Source: Microbacteriaceae bacterium (GTDB taxonomy: Bacteria; Actinomycetota; Actinomycetes; Actinomycetales; Microbacteriaceae). From it: a stretch of 7,989 nucleotides of DNA. Positions within the stretch are counted from its first letter, which is position 1; each line of letters starts with the position of its first letter. The notes beneath the pieces were generated by a model. That model saw only the letters and a program-made list of their open reading frames with translations, searched no databases and was not told the DNA's origin. The translations under genes were made by a program, and so were the position numbers. Of the stretch, positions 4,770-7,989 are shown one piece after another. The stretch is taken from positions 1 through 7,989 of the forward strand of contig CANKTR010000041.1 of the NCBI GenBank assembly GCA_947486475.1. Direction: 5' to 3'.

Positions 4770-6149
4770 ATGTCTGACCCTTTACGTATGCACATTCACG
4801 ATGCCGAAACGGCGGTTCTTCGCGAACGAATTTTCGAGTACACCCGCGACCGCATGCAGATGGATCCGCCCCCGCTCGACAAGGGGATGCCGTTCACCGA
4901 GCTTCGAGCGCTCATGCCCGACACCATCACCGAAAAGGGCATCGGAGGCGACACGGCGATGACGTTGTTCGGAGACATCCTCGCCCCCGCATCGATGTCG
5001 ACCGACAACCCGTCGATGGTCGCGTTCATTCCCGTCGCACCGACGGAAGCGTCCATTCTGTTTGATCTTGTGGTCTCGGCGTCGTGCCTGTTCGGTGGGT
5101 CCTGGCTCGAAGGGGCCGGCGCAATCTACGCCGAAAACGAGGTGCTGACGTTCCTCGCGAAAGAAGCCGGGTTGCCGGAATCTGCGGGAGGGGTTTTCGT
5201 TTCGGGTGGAACCAATGGGAACCTGTCCGCGTTGGTGGCCGCTCGGTTTGACGCCGAACGTCGACGCACCGAAGCCGGGTTGCCGCGCCCCGCGCGTTGG
5301 AGGTTTGTGACGTCGGAAGAGGCACATTCCTCTGTGGTTCAAGCGGGCCGCGTCATGGACGTCGACGTCATTTCGGTGCCGGTCGCGGCCGACGGTCGCA
5401 TGACGGGGTCCGACATCGAGAACGCCGTTGGCGATGATTGGGACGGAATCTTTGCGATCGTCGCGACGGGGGGAACGACCAACTTCGGGATTGTGGACGA
5501 TATCGCGAGCGTTGTTGCCACCGCCCGCACCCACAACGTGTGGGTTCACGTCGACGGTGCATACGGAATCGCCGGAATGTTTGCTTCGTCCACCAAAAAG
5601 TATTTTGACGGGATAGAGGGCGTTGACTCGTTCATCGTCGACCCCCACAAGTGGCTGTATGCGCCTTACGACTCGTGCGCCTTGATTTATCGGAACCCCG
5701 CGATTGCCCGCGCCGCACACACGCAGCACGCGTCGTATCTCGATGTTCTCACCGACACCGACGAGTGGAACCCGTCCGATTTCGCGATCCACCTTTCGCG
5801 CCGCGCCCGCGGACTCCCGCTGTGGTTTTCGCTCGCTACGCACGGCGTCGCCGCGTATCGCGAGGCAATCGAATCGAACAACATCGTGGCCCGGGAAATC
5901 GCCCAGGTGATTCGCGACAGCGACCACCTCGAGCTGGTTCGCGACCCGATGCTGTCCGTCGTGGTGTTCCGCCGCAAGGGCTGGACGAGCGAGCAGTACA
6001 ACGCGTGGAGTGACGCGCTGTGGCAGGAAGGCACAGCCGCGTGCTTCCCGTCCAAATTCAAGGGCGAGCCGGTCCTGCGGTTCGCAATCGTCAACCCACG
6101 CACGACGGTTGATATTCTGATAAACCTCGTGGAAAGCCTGAAGGACTAA
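4770..6149 (+). CDS. PLP-dependent group II amino acid decarboxylase
   Basis: The gene encodes 459 residues, the normal size for glutamate/aromatic amino acid type (Pyridoxal_deC) enzymes. The cofactor site is complete: a phosphate-binding VSGGTNGN turn, H186 in EEAHSS positioned to stack on the PLP ring, D262 in HVDGAYG to pair with the pyridine nitrogen, and the Schiff-base lysine K294 in DPHKW. GGSWLEGAG near residue 110 resembles the substrate-side segment of the family. The reaction should be loss of CO2 from an amino acid to give an amine; the substrate cannot be read directly. The start ATG 4770 is supported by GGAGG at 4761-4765. Only three bases separate it from the agmatine-deiminase-family gene, so the pair is an operon and arginine or another basic or aromatic amino acid is a candidate substrate. 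That choice is inference, because known arginine decarboxylases mostly belong to other PLP groups. Cytoplasmic. Confidence 0.9.
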   Translation: MSDPLRMHIHDAETAVLRERIFEYTRDRMQMDPPPLDKGMPFTELRALMPDTITEKGIGGDTAMTLFGDILAPASMSTDNPSMVAFIPVAPTEASILFDLVVSASCLFGGSWLEGAGAIYAENEVLTFLAKEAGLPESAGGVFVSGGTNGNLSALVAARFDAERRRTEAGLPRPARWRFVTSEEAHSSVVQAGRVMDVDVISVPVAADGRMTGSDIENAVGDDWDGIFAIVATGGTTNFGIVDDIASVVATARTHNVWVHVDGAYGIAGMFASSTKKYFDGIEGVDSFIVDPHKWLYAPYDSCALIYRNPAIARAAHTQHASYLDVLTDTDEWNPSDFAIHLSRRARGLPLWFSLATHGVAAYREAIESNNIVAREIAQVIRDSDHLELVRDPMLSVVVFRRKGWTSEQYNAWSDALWQEGTAACFPSKFKGEPVLRFAIVNPRTTVDILINLVESLKD

Positions 6150-6152
6150 ATC

Positions 6153-7151
6153 ATGGCAAATCGTTGGACGGCGGAATGGGAACAGCACACCCGCACGTGG
6201 ATGGCGTGGCCCTCGTCGGGTTACGCCCTCGGTGAATCCGAGGACGAGTCCAACGAAGCGCGCGCCGCCTGGTCGTCGGTGGCCAACACGATTGTCCGTT
6301 ACGAACCCGTCACGATGGTCGTCGATTCCAGCGCGGTTGCCATCGCCCGCGAGTGGCTCGACGAGTCCGTGGACATCATTGAGGCTCCGCTCGATGACGC
6401 GTGGATGCGGGACATCGGTCCGACGTTTGTCCGACGCGCCGACGGGGCACTTCTCGGCATCGATTGGACCTTCAACGGCTGGGGCGCACAGTCCTGGGCG
6501 ATGTGGAACCACGACGCCGAAATCGGTCGCGCAGTTCTGGCTTCGGCCAACGTTCCCGTCATCTCGTCGTCTCTCACGAATGAGGGCGGCGGAATTCACA
6601 CGAACGGTGACGGAGTCGTCTTCGTGACCGAGACCGTACAACTCGACCCCGGTCGAAACCCGGGTTGGACGCGCGACGAGGTCGAACGCGAATTGTCGGA
6701 CACGCTCGGTGCGACGCGCATCGTGTGGTTTCCCCGCGGACTCACCCGTGACTACGACGATTTCGGGACGCGCGGGCACATTGACATCGTCGCGGCGTTC
6801 TGTAACCCCACCACGGTTCTCTATCACGACCAGCGAAACCCCGAACACCCCGACAACGCGGTGTCCCAGGAAGTCCGCGCGATTCTCGAGGCGGAAGGCT
6901 TTGACCTGATTGCGGTGCCCGCACCCGAGACGCTTCGGGACGAGGAGGGTTTCGTCGACTATTCGTACATCAATCACTACGTCTGCAATGGCGCGGTGAT
7001 TCTGTGCGGTTTTGACGACCCCAACGACGAGATCGCCAAGAGAATCCTCGAAAAGGCGTATCCCGGTCGGACGGTTGAGTTGGTTGACGCCCGTGCACTG
7101 TTTGCCCGCGGAGGCGGAATCCACTGCATCACGCAGCAGGAACCTGCTTAA
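6153..7151 (+). CDS. aguA: Agmatine deiminase family enzyme
   Basis: The protein has 332 residues, close to the usual length for the PAD_porph/agmatine deiminase family. These enzymes hydrolyse the guanidinium group of agmatine to N-carbamoylputrescine and ammonia through a covalent cysteine intermediate. All main motifs are present: the opening WTAEWEQHTRTWMAWP, the acidic pocket DDAWMRDIGP (residues 81-90), NEGGGIHTNGDG (143-154), the catalytic histidine in GHID (H209, with D211) and the nucleophile C325 in GGGIHCIT. Substrate-pocket residues were not compared with proven enzymes, so a related guanidine substrate remains possible. It follows the decarboxylase by three bases and shares its transcript. 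An N-carbamoylputrescine amidase (AguB) is not in the window. The stop codon (7149-7151) interlocks with that of the convergent SprT-like gene. Confidence 0.9.
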   Translation: MANRWTAEWEQHTRTWMAWPSSGYALGESEDESNEARAAWSSVANTIVRYEPVTMVVDSSAVAIAREWLDESVDIIEAPLDDAWMRDIGPTFVRRADGALLGIDWTFNGWGAQSWAMWNHDAEIGRAVLASANVPVISSSLTNEGGGIHTNGDGVVFVTETVQLDPGRNPGWTRDEVERELSDTLGATRIVWFPRGLTRDYDDFGTRGHIDIVAAFCNPTTVLYHDQRNPEHPDNAVSQEVRAILEAEGFDLIAVPAPETLRDEEGFVDYSYINHYVCNGAVILCGFDDPNDEIAKRILEKAYPGRTVELVDARALFARGGGIHCITQQEPA

Positions 7152-7609
7152 CCGAGTTCCGTCCAGGTAATGACGAACGCGGTGTTGAACCGCGGATGGC
7201 ACTGTGAGCACGACGCCACCATGTTGCGCGGGCGACGGTAACGCACAATCGAGTGTCCCGCGGCGCAGGTCCCGATCCAGCGCGCGAGGTGGTCGGGCGT
7301 CGGGCCGGTGTGCCTGGTGGACCCGGTGTATCCGATTGACCGAGCCGTCGCGAGCCAGCGTGCGCTGTGGTTTTCGCGCTTGCCGCAGAGTGCGTGCGCA
7401 ATTTCGTGCAACACCGTTTGTTCCGCGTCGTCCAGGGACACGAGTTCGGTGATGTGGCGGGACAGCGTGATCACCGCGCGATCGTGATGACAGGCTCCGG
7501 CTCGACGGCGCGCGTGGTCAAACCGAAACTGCCAGGTAGCGGGGAGGTGACCGAGGTGGTCCTTCATCAACCTCTCGGCGAGATACTGAACGGAAACGAG
7601 GTCGGCCAC
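7148..7609 (-). CDS. SprT-like zinc metalloprotease-domain protein
   Basis: On the minus strand 153 residues run from GTG 7609 to TAA 7150-7148. A SprT-like domain fills residues about 1-90, with the zinc-binding helix HEIAH (68-72, catalytic E69) and a third probable ligand H81 in ENHSARW. A C-terminal zinc-ribbon-like part has C115, H119, C134 and C137 (CSQC), the arrangement seen in bacterial SprT and SPRTN-type proteins. Related eukaryotic enzymes degrade DNA-protein crosslinks; the bacterial small members are poorly characterised. The conserved-looking N-terminus (LVSVQYLAERLM) begins at once after GTG, and TAGGCT lies six bases upstream, which supports this start and a leaderless mRNA. 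It follows the spermidine-synthase-like gene by 20 bases and may also be read through from it. Confidence 0.85.
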   Translation of the reverse strand: MADLVSVQYLAERLMKDHLGHLPATWQFRFDHARRRAGACHHDRAVITLSRHITELVSLDDAEQTVLHEIAHALCGKRENHSARWLATARSIGYTGSTRHTGPTPDHLARWIGTCAAGHSIVRYRRPRNMVASCSQCHPRFNTAFVITWTELG

Positions 7610-7615
7610 CGTCCC

Positions 7616-7621
7616 AGCCTA
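7616..7621 (-). promoter_or_regulatory. -10 element of a leaderless promoter for the SprT-like gene
   Basis: On the minus strand TAGGCT fits TANNNT and ends six bases before GTG 7609. It lies in the 20-base gap after the spermidine-synthase-like gene, so any -35 would be inside that gene. No Shine-Dalgarno sequence is present before GTG. Confidence 0.45.
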
Positions 7622-7629
7622 GGCACTCG

Positions 7630-7989
7630 TCACGATCGAAACAGGTTGCGCGCGGGCGGAGGCGACGGTGTCGCGGTGTTGTCCGTCACGATGGCGGTGC
7701 TCGCCGACCAGGCCTGGGCTTCCGGTCCCGCAATGAGCGCGGTCGGGTGCGGACCCTTGCCCGCGAGTGTCGAAACCCACGCCGGGACATTTCCATCGCA
7801 CTTCGCGGCGATGACAACATTGCCAAAGCGTTTGCCGTTCGCGACCCCCTGCTCGGCGATGGCGAAGGCATCGCCGAAGACAAACCGAATCGTCGCGAGC
7901 TGTCCGCGGGCGAACGCCATGGGTGGACCGTCCGTCACGTTCGCGACGACGACCCCGGTCGGGGTGAGCAACGCCTTGACGGCGGTGTA
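7630..7989 (-). CDS. Spermidine-synthase-like (SpeE-type methyltransferase fold) protein, C-terminal part
   Basis: The minus-strand frame is open from the window edge to TGA (7632-7630), giving the last 119 residues. The visible sequence, ALLTPTGVVVANVTDGPPMAFARG followed by a FGDAFAIAE and GNVVIAAK stretch, fits the final strands of the Rossmann-fold domain of spermidine-synthase-like proteins, where a ...G-VV-N--D segment follows the catalytic region. The nucleotide- and amine-binding motifs are upstream and outside the window, so real aminopropyl transfer cannot be judged; many actinobacterial members have unknown function. The tail is rich in serine, proline and threonine. It lies upstream of the SprT-like gene on the same strand. 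A link to the amine operon opposite is possible but only positional. Confidence 0.62.
   Translation of the reverse strand, partial: YTAVKALLTPTGVVVANVTDGPPMAFARGQLATIRFVFGDAFAIAEQGVANGKRFGNVVIAAKCDGNVPAWVSTLAGKGPHPTALIAGPEAQAWSASTAIVTDNTATPSPPPARNLFRS

Noticed and set aside
4782..7211. An 809-codon open frame on the minus strand across both the decarboxylase and deiminase genes
   Set aside because: It is antisense to two genes with intact catalytic motifs, has no recognisable domain and an R/V/G-rich composition, as expected when high-G+C third positions remove stops from the opposite strand.

Overview
This window looks like a high-GC, tightly packed actinobacterial chromosome, most likely from a Microbacteriaceae-type organism. 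That placement is an inference from gene families and layout, not from a marker gene. Supporting signs are a DUF4916-type Nudix-like protein, tRNA genes without encoded CCA, GTG and TTG starts, and several genes whose -10 hexamer sits exactly six bases before the start codon, as expected of leaderless mRNAs.

Positions 1-1250 are the end of a cell-surface glycan region: the C-terminus of an LCP (LytR-CpsA-Psr) protein, then a family 2 glycosyltransferase. This part is visibly poorer in G+C than what follows. It ends with a TAATG-coupled scrap that looks like the first codons of another glycosyltransferase (1250-1372), so the boundary at about 1290-1314 may be a recombination junction. Next come a 57-residue membrane protein on the minus strand (1314-1487) and, divergently, an inositol-monophosphatase-family enzyme (1540-2352). 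A membrane-anchored M23 peptidase follows (2408-3511), preceded by a seven-codon upstream reading frame that ends on its start codon.

Two tRNA genes, Met(CAT) and Thr(GGT), lie on the minus strand (3516-3678), convergent with the peptidase. Beyond them is the most unusual part of the window: a self-contained unit of 3820-4043. It has a long inverted repeat over the -35 region, a near-consensus promoter, a perfect Shine-Dalgarno sequence, a 27-codon ORF for a very acidic peptide ending in a CxxC motif, and a strong intrinsic terminator. I do not recognise the peptide.

The rest is a leaderless Nudix-like gene with a degenerate catalytic box (4082-4609), then a two-gene operon of a PLP-dependent group II decarboxylase (4770-6149) and an agmatine-deiminase-family enzyme (6153-7151), which suggests amine or polyamine metabolism. 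Convergent to it on the minus strand are a SprT-like zinc protein (7148-7609) and the C-terminal end of a spermidine-synthase-like protein (7630-7989). The deiminase and SprT stop codons interlock in a single TTAA.
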